DNA of 64,000 nt from Cymodocea nodosa (lineage: Eukaryota; Streptophyta; Magnoliopsida; Alismatales; Cymodoceaceae), in the NCBI GenBank assembly GCA_036874045.1, contig JAZBRI010000003.1, forward strand, positions 2,120,501-2,184,500, written 5' to 3'. Shown one piece after another: positions 49,801 through 55,098 of the stretch. Position numbers and translations under genes: made by a program. Position 1 is the first letter of the stretch; every line of letters begins with the position of its first letter. The notes below the pieces were generated by a model. It did not search any database. It saw nothing but the letters and a program-made list of their open reading frames with translations, and was not told where the DNA came from.

Positions 49801-52585
49801 GCCAAATCTTCCAATATTACATGACTCCCAGATCCTTTGCCCTTCACCATCCCATGCTGTTGAACTGAATTTCAGTGTAGGGCCAACTTTGTTCCAATCT
49901 GAATGCTTATTGACCACAGTAATCTCAGCGTGGGTCTATTTAAAAATTTCAATATGTACCTTACATTTACCAATTTCATTTATTTAAGGAAAATGTTAGT
50001 TGATTTTAGTTGCATTATAAATTACATGAATACCTCCATAATCATAATCTTTCTTCGGCACTTATATGGTAGATTTAGCACCATATTCTAGTGAAGATAT
50101 CTTTGGCCATTGTAACATTTGTGTGTAAAATGGATTCTCTTTCTAAAGCATTTGTTGCTTATCTTGCTTTTTTGTCAGGGATTATGGGATTGTATTTGTA
50201 AGTTCCTCCGGCATCCCTACATTGAGTTGCAAAATATATCAAATCAGCTGTTAGCATTATACTTTCAAAAGGCTACTGCAATGCATGGAGCCGATCATGA
50301 TAGACTCACGAGTCCATGCAAACTGTTTGAGATTGCTGTTTCGTACAGCATTCAGCTTAAACCTGTGGAAATTGATGATGCATCAAGTAATCTTATCACT
50401 CAGAACCTGGCATACACAATATGTGGTTTACATTCCTTTGTTAAAAATAGAAGAGACACACCTTTATGTAAGTATTGGTCTGCTCTTGATTCCCGAGAAA
50501 GAAGTTGTTATCTTGAAGCCTTTGAGTTACTTGGTTCAAGGAAAATTAAGAATGCTTTCTTGCTTTCTACTGATGAGAAGAGTGCAACATTGTTCTCAAA
50601 GCAGCCAGTTCATCAGGTTTCTACTGATGAGAAGAGTGCAATATTAGTCTCAAGGCGGCCAGATCATACCGATGATCTTCAGTCAATTCTTATTGTATCT
50701 TTGCTTAAGAAATTTGGAAAAATAGCAATCACAAGGAAAGATAATCAGGTGTGGAAGCAAAATATGTCCGTGGTTATTTTGCTTCTCTCAAATAATTCAG
50801 AAAACTGCTTTGAGTCAATTTATTGTTCTTTTATATATTCATAGAAATATTATGATAGTAATGTGTTTGCTGTTGATGTCAGATGAAGGTAGTCTTCAAT
50901 TGCTTCCGAATTATCATGTCTCAGATTGGTTCAGAAGGCTGTCATGACTATGCTGTCCATATATTGGAATCATTATATAAAGTGTGTGAAGGATTTTCTG
51001 GGAAAGTTATATCTGGTAAGCTCATTGTAGAAAGTTATATGTTGCTATCTAGTTTAAATGTTACTTTACCTTCCCCATGCATCCATACATTACCCAAAAC
51101 ACATAGATGTTCACATTCCTTTTCTTCTACCTGCCATGTTAGCAATTTGTTGCTGAGTTATTTATCTTTGAAGGTAAAATATTCTATATAAATTTTTTGT
51201 CTGGAGACTCAAGATAATATCGCATCTGCAGATCATTCAGTTGCTCACTTTTTGATCTCTATCTCAAGTTACATGCAGATATATCTAAGGGTATTTTGTT
51301 ATGGCCAAACCAAAAATATACATAATAAAATAACTTGGGCACTTGTTCTCTATCATTTTCTCAAGTTACATTCAAATTATTTTTTTCAGTAAGCTATGAT
51401 TATGAACATTTATCCAACATCTTTTCCATTCATGTGTGTGTTGATCTCTTTTGAATTCTGAAACTCTTGATTATCGAGCTGTCCCAACTTCCTCTTTATT
51501 CATGATTGTTTTAAGCTTAAGTTATGCAAATTGCACGTGAGAGAGTTTTCATATCTTTACTTGTATTAAATATATATATCTTAGTTAAAGATGTAATAAG
51601 TTACAAATATAATTGAAAAATAAGCATTACAAATAACAATGAAGTCACATAATGTAAATCACTTCGTGAAGCTGTAATTTATTTGTCTATGCAAGATATC
51701 AAGAGTGATTGTTCAACTAATATATGTTAAAATGTCCATTTAATAAAAGTTTTGTATGGTTCTTCTAGTCTTCACATTTTCTTTAGATTTTTTGGAATGG
51801 AATGAGAGGAGACAGATTATTGTAATGTACAACATATCAAATATGATATCGTTTATGATTTTTTTTTTAAAATTGGAAACTGTTTTTTTAATGGACTGTA
51901 ATGAGAACACTAGGGAAATTTACTTTTGTTTGTTCATAAAGATCTAATTTTGGTATTGATTACTTTATTCCGAAATCAGTATTGCTCCAAGTCAAAAATT
52001 TCATAATGTATTAAATTTGAAATTCTGTTTCGAAATTTGATTTAAGTATGATTTGGGAAAATCATTAAAGTGAGTTGATTGGCCACCTCCTTGCTCAGTG
52101 TAATAGATGAAGTCCTATCATTGATTATGTTCAGCATAATATGTTTTTTTTAGTATGACTAGCCTTTTTGTCTATCATTTTCTTATGTTACTAAAATTTG
52201 GTGGTCTTCCTCCATGTTTTTTCATAATTTCTGTAAATAAACATAATGTCTATTTTCTTTCAATGTAAAAGTCTGAAAATCTCATGAAGGTTGACTCAAC
52301 ACTTACAATTCCTTATTTGAATATTTAGATGAATCAAAGCATTTTGCCGAGGGAGTTCGTGACACCATTCGGAAGTTACTTGGTAATGAATATTTCATGG
52401 AGGTTTACAATATGATCAGGAAAAAACTGAAGGAGAAGAGGGACAAGAGAAGACAGGGGGAGAGGATGATGGAGACCATTGATCCAGAGCGTAGTGCAAA
52501 ACGAAAATTGAGAATTTCGGCCAAGCACCGTTCCCATAAAAAGAGGAAGATGATGGGATTGAAGATGATGAGATGGAGACGATGA
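1848..52585 (+). CDS. UTP20: UTP20 homologue: U3 snoRNP / small-subunit processome HEAT-repeat protein, 31 coding exons
   Basis: Component of the nucleolar SSU processome that acts with U3 snoRNA in 18S pre-rRNA processing (known for the UTP20/DRIM family). Recognised from plant UTP20 similarity along its whole length, from the start (AVKCLNKTPGGKRFV) to a very basic C-terminus (KRKLRISAKHRSHKKRK). Exons: 1848-1916, 2009-2131, 2240-2397, 2498-2542, 5417-5495, 5571-5644, 5742-5848, 8880-9059, 9830-10036, 13011-13227, 13533-13604, 13686-14035, 14126-14318, 14412-14655, 14738-15077, 19571-19751, 19853-19987, 20121-20382, 20474-20914, 22043-22503, 31030-31166, 31275-31456, 31540-31932, 32004-32129, 32202-32267, 40342-42146, 42230-42509, 46654-46881, 50179-50748, 50883-51015, 52329-52585. 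All phases join without a stop; total 8115 nt, 2704 aa, as expected for this family. The first ATG is chosen because the conserved N-terminus follows it directly. Introns after exons 12 and 26 use GC donors. The gene looks intact and functional. Exon edges are my reading, without transcript support. Confidence 0.93.
2815..3095 (-). mobile_element. L1-type LINE remnant, zf-RVT piece (intron 4)
   Basis: The minus strand encodes TLDHLFLSCPFDFAIW at about 3085-3035, the classic zinc-binding (zf-RVT) block of plant L1 LINEs (DHLF-x-C-x-F-x-x-x-IW). It is followed by stop-ridden sequence. This is the 3' continuation of the piece at 4640-5330. Confidence 0.7.
3096..4640. mobile_element. Non-autonomous DNA-element insertion splitting the intron 4 LINE, with a nested hAT-like piece
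   Basis: The insertion separates two adjacent LINE segments. Its edges are alike in inverted sense: ACTTGTCTAGGC on the left, and ACTTGTCAAG when the right edge is read on the minus strand. Several CCTAGG/GCCTAG motifs lie near both edges. Inside, about 4000-4607 ends in ACCCACCCCTA, which on the minus strand reads TAGGGGTGGGT, a typical plant hAT terminus. A short reverse-strand ORF at 3520-3801 looks spurious. Exact borders are uncertain. Confidence 0.45.
4640..5330 (-). mobile_element. L1-type LINE remnant, 5' piece (intron 4)
   Basis: Minus-strand reading 5316-4954 contains LPWARILNSKFYVNGKL, the region just upstream of the zinc-binding RT domain in plant L1 elements. Further on, KIFRWLPCQEQVLTKVYH (about 4770-4710, minus) matches the usual W-x-x-x-HGR-ILT region. 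Reading frames are broken. It continues, after an insertion, at 3095-2815. Confidence 0.65.
4762..4819 (+). repeat. 29-bp perfect tandem duplication
   Basis: CCTTCATAGGGGAACACAGT and the nine bases after it occur twice back to back (4762-4790, 4791-4819) without mismatch. It lies inside the antisense LINE remnant and implies a recent local duplication. Confidence 0.85.
6837..6996 (+). repeat. 80-bp tandem duplication
   Basis: TGTTTGCATCTGCAATAG recurs at 6841 and 6921, and ATAAACACATTCTCCCAATT recurs at 6891 and 6971, so the period is exactly 80. The copies differ at a few bases. It falls next to the antisense LINE remnant. Confidence 0.85.
7480..8170 (-). mobile_element. L1-type LINE remnant (RT tail plus zf-RVT), intron 7
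   Basis: The minus strand shows in order: a GESIYFEKEKWLDDEP block at about 8130-8080 (W-x-x-x-GESI-x-F-W-x-D-x-W of plant L1s), KVKNFLWTLTHGRIMTKVYG at about 7800-7740, then CPLCELKDEDVNHLFCEC at about 7705-7650 with paired cysteines and HLF. Several frameshifts separate the blocks. The element may extend to about 6600 on the 3' side, but without readable protein. Confidence 0.8.
9060..9829 (+). other. UTP20 intron 8, 770 bp, nothing recognised
   Basis: GT-AG, phase 1 both sides. AT-rich with one 95-codon chance ORF at 9112-9399; no protein family or repeat structure is recognisable. Confidence 0.6.
10182..10327 (+). other. Exon-like open segment inside UTP20 intron 9
   Basis: An open stretch of 48-49 codons preceded by AG (10180-10181, or alternatively 10189-10190) and followed by a good donor, GTGAGT. 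It reads KLSEDEKFLKRKKTFGESFL and onward. Its upstream phase (1) fits exon 9, but it ends in phase 0 and would not join exon 10 at 13011. It would join in frame only if the AG at 13017-13018 were used. I do not recognise it in UTP20 homologues. It could be a cassette or poison exon, or chance. Confidence 0.3.
10547..11368. mobile_element. Mutator-like MITE (822 bp) with 9-bp target duplication
   Basis: Imperfect terminal inverted repeats: left TAGTGTTATTAAAATC, right (minus strand) AATGTTTTCAAAACTG. Flanks are GCTTTAATC (10538-10546) and GCTTTGATC (11369-11377), a 9-bp duplication with one mismatch. Nine bases is the Mutator signature. There is no transposase, so it is non-autonomous. Its interior is GGTGGT-rich near 10785-10870. 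Confidence 0.7.
11442..12297. mobile_element. hAT-like non-autonomous element with GC-rich minisatellite core (copy 1)
   Basis: Exact 8-bp direct repeat AAGGTTTA flanks it at 11434-11441 and 12298-12305. Ends are inverted: GGTTAGTGTACA on the left and, on the minus strand, CGTTAGTGCACA on the right. Eight-base target duplications point to the hAT superfamily. There is no transposase. Related copies are at 28595-29430 and from about 63862 onward. Confidence 0.7.
11603..11940 (+). repeat. Degenerate 6/12-bp GC-rich minisatellite
   Basis: About 340 bases of CTCGCN / CTTGCN-type units inside the hAT-like element. It is open in several frames on both strands because the unit length is a multiple of three. 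This yields chance Ala/Thr/Ser-rich or Leu/Ala/Val-rich ORFs of up to 165 codons. Its GC content stands far above the surrounding sequence. Confidence 0.8.
12950..13011 (+). repeat. 31-bp tandem duplication of the intron 9 3' splice site
   Basis: Two 31-bp units, each beginning ACTGAAAATAACCTTT and ending in an AG acceptor (TACATGCAG then TACTTGCAG), abut at 12950-12980 and 12981-13011, with three mismatches. Only the second acceptor keeps the UTP20 frame. Use of the first (exon from 12980) would reach a stop within about 11 codons. Confidence 0.85.
13011..15077 (+). CDS. UTP20: UTP20 exons 10-15 (part of the gene above)
   Basis: Six closely spaced exons encode residues about 348-819. Joined protein includes KILDLMLSLLDVPCIFNNSS, then SLIIFIKKLILKDSQMIYFL across exons 10/11/12, which is the characteristic plant UTP20 wording. 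The intron after exon 12 (14036-14125, 90 nt) begins GC rather than GT. Alpha-helical, leucine-rich sequence fits HEAT-like repeats. This is a sub-entry of the UTP20 gene, not a separate gene. Confidence 0.9.
14036..14125 (+). other. GC-AG intron (UTP20 intron 12)
   Basis: Exon 12 ends GTT GAA ACA G and the intron starts GCAAGC; exon 13 begins AT AAA ATT after TTTTCCTCTAG. Joining restores Asp and the frame. No GT donor nearby gives the same result. GC-AG introns are a known minor class handled by the major spliceosome. Confidence 0.85.
15190..15560 (+). mobile_element. RTE-type LINE (or derived SINE) 3' tail, copy 1
   Basis: AACAATAATAATCC is followed by a diverged form of the plant RTE 3' consensus (TCTCACCATGTGGGGTTGGT, then CACATGAATC). 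A second copy at 18765-18960 shares the downstream order of blocks, and a short third copy lies at 28383-28435. No coding sequence is attached. Confidence 0.5.
16140..16720 (-). mobile_element. L1-type LINE 3' end with RNase H domain (intron 15)
   Basis: The minus-strand frame 16713-16432 reads PSGGGALRDGKGKFTFAFYC and later EIDSQLLFNAF, the RNase H domain of plant L1 elements. HVFRECNNLADLLAKLG follows at about 16430-16380 in another frame, the normal end of that domain. The 3' end carries the TCCCCAATCTATATAAGG type of tail near 16170. Confidence 0.8.
16994..17193 (+). repeat. 50-bp tandem repeat, four copies
   Basis: GATTGAGCTTGCCAGTTATT-type units start at 16994, 17044, 17094 and 17144, an exact 50-base spacing. 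Copies 1-3 are about 90 percent alike and the fourth is more diverged. Non-coding. Confidence 0.88.
17560..17830 (-). mobile_element. Probable L1-type LINE fragment (zf-RVT), intron 15
   Basis: The minus strand reads CQFCHEENEDLMILSSAALP at about 17755-17695, resembling the zinc-binding block (C-x-x-C ... HLF) of plant LINEs, with frameshifts around it. Weaker than the other LINE calls. Confidence 0.4.
18765..18960 (+). mobile_element. RTE-type LINE (or derived SINE) 3' tail, copy 2
   Basis: AACAACAATAACAAGAATCC followed by TCTCACTATGTAAGGTTGGT and CATATGAATTC, parallel to the copy at 15190. No reverse transcriptase sequence is attached. Confidence 0.5.
19571..22503 (+). CDS. UTP20: UTP20 exons 16-20 (part of the gene above)
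   Basis: Encodes residues about 820-1313. Recognisable plant UTP20 blocks are QLKVLDCLLNWKDDFLLPYE and LREELTTWSLSKDS (exon 18), HVGVNRKAVLCYLAQLDVDE (exon 19) and DKYHDHDFGTDFWKKFF (exon 20), the last within the DRIM domain. Intron 19 (20915-22042, 1.1 kb) holds a 68-codon chance ORF at 21153 and nothing else recognised. Sub-entry of the UTP20 gene. Confidence 0.9.
22830..23570 (+). mobile_element. L1-type LINE reverse transcriptase remnant, sense (intron 20)
   Basis: The plus strand reads FDFQKVYNIMNWKFLLEVV then FPSEWISWI (RT fingers/palm: F-D-x-x-K-A-Y-D-x-x-x-W), later VLQCPDDSLFFGY near 23215-23260 (decayed form of the palm Y-A-D-D motif) and SGLKM/N-like SCLKMNFS. Several stops and frameshifts; dead. 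Confidence 0.75.
24965..26350 (-). mobile_element. L1-type LINE 3' end with RNase H tail, tandemly triplicated
   Basis: The minus-strand reading MNTVHHVFREAKGRANALAK (25263 downward) is the C-terminal RNase H block of plant L1s; WDQLESLKRQVNMIHHVFRE recurs further up. The plus-strand marker AGGCCTTACCCTAGAAAC occurs at 25051, 25544 and 25951, so the tail is present in about three units of 493, 407 and 400 bases. The first unit also carries an internal duplication of about 80-110 bases (HVFRE region twice, 25195-25262 and 25298-25375). Confidence 0.8.
27000..28080 (+). mobile_element. L1-type LINE remnant with zf-RVT, sense (intron 20)
   Basis: LWQKIIITKWYW at about 27015-27050 (L-W-x-x-V-I-x-x-K-Y region). 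The frame 27359-27697 then reads HEAVLTGVALQRRGCQLVSR, CNFCGAVVKSVRHLFFDCM, giving the C-x-x-C ... HLFF-x-C zinc-binding block. A 103-120 bp tandem duplication lies at about 27108-27315. The 3' part to 28080 resembles a hydrophobic LINE end without an open frame. Confidence 0.8.
28595..29430. mobile_element. hAT-like non-autonomous element with GC-rich core (copy 2)
   Basis: Starts GGGGTTAGTGTAGCC and ends GTGCCACTAATAGG, inverted like copy 1 at 11442-12297. It contains a CTTGC/CTCGC-rich block at about 28785-28985, equivalent to the minisatellite of copy 1. The target duplication is not clear (GACCTAGT / GCCCTAGA, 6 of 8). Confidence 0.55.
29655..30790 (-). mobile_element. Small LTR retroelement (TRIM-like), antisense, intron 20
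   Basis: Two direct repeats of about 180-220 bases (29655-29877 and 30608-30790) share blocks such as GGTTACAAG, GATACAAC, AATAACTCTAAT and CAAGGGTCACATTAATAC. Just left of the right-hand repeat is CTCTAATACCATG, the reverse complement of a Met-tRNA primer-binding site (TGGTATTAGAG). The right repeat is therefore the 5' LTR of a minus-strand element. The interior of about 730 bases has no recognisable pol; ORFs there look like chance. Confidence 0.65.
31030..32267 (+). CDS. UTP20: UTP20 exons 21-25 (part of the gene above)
   Basis: Residues about 1313-1614. Blocks: LKKLASYVRESSCARQFVDI, RLCICDILDNLAAIHPSLVP, ELLHELNATSSSELDELDYD, EWMVLLQEMILKLPGVCELN and IYKRANALSNFRDAI, all in the order found in plant UTP20. 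Intron 23 is only 71 nt (31933-32003). Sub-entry of the UTP20 gene. Confidence 0.9.
33632..38106 (+). mobile_element. Decayed Copia-type LTR retrotransposon, sense
   Basis: LTRs at about 33632-33743 and 37961-38106 share long blocks (GTTATGTGGGTTAGTAGAGT against its counterpart; CATTTGTGTTTAA; CTAATCTCAACCACA at both ends). Immediately after the left LTR is TGGAATCAGAGC (33744-33755), a near-perfect Met-tRNA primer-binding site. Pol pieces appear in order: integrase (ITFLHTS-QNGVTECKHQHIL, about 35620-35690), RT (YKLDGSIDRYK-like region, about 36580-36780; YVDDILL-like MTSYL near 37030), then RNase H (RRLVGKLIYLTITRPNMAYT, 37313-37372; WIGVQHVFAYFKGTPGKRLI). It is full of stops, thus inactive. 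The left LTR lacks about 35 bases present in the right one. Confidence 0.85.
36887..36940 (+). repeat. 27-bp tandem duplication within the Copia remnant
   Basis: GCATAGTTTGAGAAGTTTAG followed by CTAGGTA occurs twice at 36887-36913 and 36914-36940 with no difference. A late local duplication in dead element sequence. Confidence 0.85.
39440..39580 (+). repeat. Direct repeat, two copies 92 bases apart
   Basis: GTTTCTTCTTGAAACAAAAT with the following GGTCTCATCAATTATGTGTG (about 39446) recurs with two or three changes near 39538. Non-coding, within intron 25. Confidence 0.7.
40342..42509 (+). CDS. UTP20: UTP20 exons 26-27, including a 1805-nt exon (part of the gene above)
   Basis: Residues about 1615-2309. 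Exon 26 (40342-42146) alone encodes about 601 residues of HEAT-like helices: KIFVPLFFTMMFDVKDGKGE, PDKQKFLLRLICSILDNFHF, and further leucine-rich repeats. It ends NL-AG at a GC donor (AG|GCAAGT). Exon 27 resumes YVHASGREAVLEMLNAILVK. The length of exon 26 contrasts with a median near 180 nt for the rest of the gene. Sub-entry of the UTP20 gene. Confidence 0.93.
42147..42229 (+). other. GC-AG intron (UTP20 intron 26)
   Basis: The 83-nt intron starts with the ideal GC-class donor AG|GCAAGT and ends TTTCTTCAG. Splicing joins AG to C as serine and restores the conserved reading NLSYVHASGREAV. Without splicing the frame stops within five codons (TAA at 42160-42162). Confidence 0.9.
44690..46330 (+). 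mobile_element. RTE-type LINE remnant, sense, interrupted (intron 27)
   Basis: Reading across frames: KKMKCGIIIGLDAIPFDVWK (about 45015-45075), the NYRG-like NNYRGLK near 45207-45230, then the frame 45229-45420 with MSHVIKLRERIIKQRLRHVT and FFIDL followed by QAYDK (RT palm F-x-D-x-x-x-A-Y-D). After a foreign block it resumes with YLGSIMQKNGEIR-like sequence at about 46125-46170 and CVIKEYL-like sequence, the RTE C-terminus. It is distinct from the L1 elements elsewhere in the gene. Confidence 0.8.
45560..46110. mobile_element. LTR-like insertion inside the RTE remnant
   Basis: Lies between two consecutive RTE segments. It contains a block repeated in direct orientation (TGATTTATCATCGATTTTTC and GATGTGAGACTATTCACCTC at about 45672-45715; again at about 45900-45945). 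The wording GATGTGAGATTATTCACCTC is typical of plant LTR ends. Borders are approximate; it may be two partial LTRs. Confidence 0.4.
46654..46881 (+). CDS. UTP20: UTP20 exon 28 (part of the gene above)
   Basis: Residues about 2310-2385: VLALLVVTYKDGLQDKSYEL and AFYSLNMLEKLLFQFPDLYS. Phase 0 at both sides; matches the order in plant UTP20. Sub-entry of the UTP20 gene. Confidence 0.85.
46882..50178 (+). other. UTP20 intron 28 (3.3 kb) largely an antisense LINE
   Basis: GT-AG, phase 0 both sides. Most of it is the minus-strand L1 remnant at 47200-49920. The remaining ends (46882-47200, 49920-50178) are AT-rich with no signal. Confidence 0.75.
47200..49920 (-). mobile_element. Long L1-type LINE remnant, antisense (intron 28)
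   Basis: Read on the minus strand: RT at 49727-49374 with GGNIILKLDMKNANDKLEW and LFANDVLLFLNG (palm F-A-D-D changed to F-A-N-D), then stop-ridden sequence, then GILKDRGGGLVAAFASRYE and SGLMAKIKALHEDLQLHCQL (RNase H) at about 47870-47740. The order RT then RNase H is right for a plant L1. Decayed; the largest single LINE in the window. Confidence 0.8.
50179..51015 (+). CDS. UTP20: UTP20 exons 29-30, with an 18-residue tandem duplication (part of the gene above)
   Basis: Residues about 2386-2619. GLWDCICKFLRHPYIELQNI, NLITQNLAYTICGLHSF and SLLKKFGKIAI match plant UTP20. Exon 29 carries an in-frame 54-bp duplication at 50566-50673 (STDEKSATLFSKQPVHQV then STDEKSAILVSRRPDHTD). Exon 30 reads KVVFNCFRIIMSQIGSEGCH and YKVCEGFSGKVIS. 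Sub-entry of the UTP20 gene. Confidence 0.9.
50566..50673 (+). repeat. 54-bp in-frame tandem duplication in UTP20 exon 29
   Basis: TCTACTGATGAGAAGAGTGC begins at 50566 and again at 50620. Two 18-codon units; the first 22 bases are identical and the later part has diverged. Confidence 0.93.
51016..52328 (+). other. UTP20 intron 30 (1.3 kb), nothing recognised
   Basis: GT-AG, phase 1. AT-rich, with no transposon protein, tandem repeat or alternative exon that I can support. Confidence 0.65.
52329..52585 (+). CDS. UTP20: UTP20 final coding exon with basic C-terminus (part of the gene above)
   Basis: Residues about 2620-2704, ending TGG AGA CGA TGA. FMEVYNMIRKKLKEKRDKRR and KRKLRISAKHRSHKKRKMM are strongly basic and helical, the conserved UTP20 tail and a likely nuclear/nucleolar targeting and RNA-contact region. 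Sub-entry of the UTP20 gene. Confidence 0.93.
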
Positions 52586-53373
52586 GAATGTGAACGAAGT
52601 CCGAACGTCTGTCATAATGTTGCTAACTCAAGGAATGTGTACAGTTCATCTAATTTGTTATTTTTCTCATATATTACATCTTTGTCCTTCTGGTTTCTTA
52701 CGTTCCGAGTTTAGAAGAGGTTACTGTTTATGGTGCCTCATCGCCTTGGTTAATATAAATTTTGTATAATGTAATGTACATTCTTATTTTGTACATTCAG
52801 TCCCATGATAATTTTATTTTTTGTTGTATTTTGTACTTTGGTGTGAAATGGAAGATATTTCATTAGATCCTGACTTATTTCTGCAGCGCGAAGAACTTCA
52901 TTATCTCGCTGGACGGATCTCTCGCTTGTGTCGTGAAGCACATTCTTTAAAAAATTAAAAATTTAAGGGCAAAATCATTTTATTGTACTGCAAAAAATCA
53001 TTTTTTATATATCCGTTGGGATTTGAATCTCAATGTTCATTAGGAATAATAGCGAATTAATTTAGGGAGATCAGATATTCACTGTTGATGGTTAAATCAT
53101 TTTTAAAATTTTTTCATTGAAAATGTATATGTTTTTTGTTATTCTTCATTTCTATTGTTGGAAGAATGGATTCATTTTCTCCTAACATAGGCACATCTCC
53201 ATTTAATATGAGTGTTAATATCTATGATATGAATTGTTTTTTTATCACTGTGATATGATTTCGTGGCATCTTGTGTATTATAAGATGGTAGCATCTGTGA
53301 CCTGCCTCATCAAGTTTTCGAACGTTATTTGATTTTTATATTTCATGGAATAGTGTTATTAACGTCTCATGTT
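52586..53373 (+). other. UTP20 3' untranslated region and flank
   Basis: No ORF. AT-rich with TATAAAT/TGTAA-type near-upstream elements at about 52750-52800, which could direct polyadenylation. The end of the transcript cannot be fixed by eye. Confidence 0.45.
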
Positions 53374-55098
53374 TAGAGGTGTCAATTAAGTCAGGTCATT
53401 GTGAGTCAACCTAACTTAACCTGTAATGGGTTGGTTCGACCAAGTCTGATTTAAAAAATTAGATTAAGTTGGATTACAATAAATTAGAAAATTGACCTGC
53501 AGATTAGGTTAACCAGTAAGTTGATTCAAGTCAGGTTAGGTTGGCTCATGGGTTGATTTGGGTTGGGTTTGGGTTGGCTTGTGGGCCAATTCAGGTTCAC
53601 ATGAAATCAGTGGAAAATAAAAAATAATAAATAGAATATGATAACTATTTTATGTACATTAATAAATGAAAATGTAAAAGTTGATATATACAAAATTAAT
53701 AAATGTAATATAAATTTGTTTAAACATAGAATTTGATATAACAATTGAAAATGTAGAATAATGTTTAAATAATGTTTAATATGTATGTAATAAAATATAG
53801 AAAGAATTAAATAATTTTAATTATAACTATTTAATAAGAGATAATATTGATTTTTTAGATTTTGATGTAATAAATTGAAAGAAAACACAAAAATGCACAT
53901 TTCTTATTTTATCATTAATGACAAGAGATTTATTAATAATTTCAACTTCTTTTGTAGTATGTAAACAGACAATTAATATTAATGGTAATATATTAGATGA
54001 TAGAAGTGTAAGATTAAAAGATGATATTTTAGAAGCATTAATGTGTATTAAAGATTGGAAGTTTACTTGTGTTTGTGGACAACAACAAAAAAATGACTTT
54101 ATTAATGAATGTGCAAATTTAAATGTTTAAATATAATTATATACATTATACATTAAATGTAAAAATATTTGATGTAATTACAAAAATAATGTAATTTAAA
54201 TTTAAATTCAGAAATAAAATAATTATTTTAAATTTATGATGTGTTTGAATGTATCGATGGATGATGAATTATGAATAGTTTATTGATGATGTCTTGATAT
54301 TGATAATGTGATGAATAATGATTTATGAATGATGACTTATGTTTGATATTCATGTATTTATAAATAAAATAATGTATTTGAATAATGAATTTATTTGATT
54401 ATCGAAAATGTTGTACATTTTTTTTATTTTTATTTAAAATCAAAAAAATAAATATAAAAAATCAAAAACTTTGGTTGGATCGAAGTTAAGATTCGATCAA
54501 ATCGAATGAAAAAATAAAGAAAATAAAAAACTTTGGTTAAACCGAAGGAAAAAATAATAAATTTAAAAAACTTTAGTCAGATTGGAGTTTATCTTTGGTA
54601 TGATCGAAGAAAACAATTAAAAAATTAAAATATGTTTGTTAGACTAAAAGAAAAAATAAAAAACTTTGGTTGGTCAAATTGTAGAAAAATATTAATAAAG
54701 AAAATTAAAAACTTTTGTTTAATTGAAGTTCAACTTTGGTAAGATCGAAACATAATAATAATAAAATGTTAAAAAAAAATAAAAAAAATTAGTTGGACCG
54801 AAGTTAAGGTTAATCAAATCAAAAAAGAAAATAAAAAAAATAAAAATTTCAAGTAAAGTTATGGTCGTAATGTTAAAAAAATAAAAAATTAAAAAAATTC
54901 CATCATATCGAAGTTGATAGTCGGTTAAATCAAAGAAAAAATATAAAAAAAGCTGTTTACAGATTGGGTTGGATTGTCTGAAAAAATTTTGAACTAAACT
55001 GAGTTAACTGAAAAAAAAAAAAAAAAAAAAAAATTCAACTAACTCGTAACCCGAACGGTTGATACCTTTGGAGTTAACCTGACCCATTAACACCTCTA
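53374..55098 (+). mobile_element. Deleted hAT transposon (1725 bp) with transposase C-terminal remnant
   Basis: Termini are inverted: TAGAGGTGTCAATTAAGTCA on the left and, on the minus strand, TAGAGGTGTTAATGGGTCAG on the right. Flanking 8-mers CTCATGTT (53366-53373) and CCCATGTC (55099-55106) match at 6 of 8, an aged hAT-type target duplication. Inside, plus-strand frame 53918-54130 reads TRDLLIISTSF, GNILDDRSVRLKDDILEALM and CIKDW, the hAT C-terminal dimerisation region (normally ARDLLSIPIS ... GGRVLD ... SLKPDMVEAL). The rest is AT-rich with GATTGGGTT/AGGTTGGG subterminal motifs. Non-autonomous now. Confidence 0.8.
53918..54130 (+). pseudogene. hAT transposase C-terminal fragment
   Basis: A 70-codon open stretch matching the Dimer_Tnp_hAT region at the C-terminus of hAT transposases. 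The catalytic N-terminal part is missing, and there is no splice context. It is the coding remnant of the element at 53374-55098. Confidence 0.7.
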
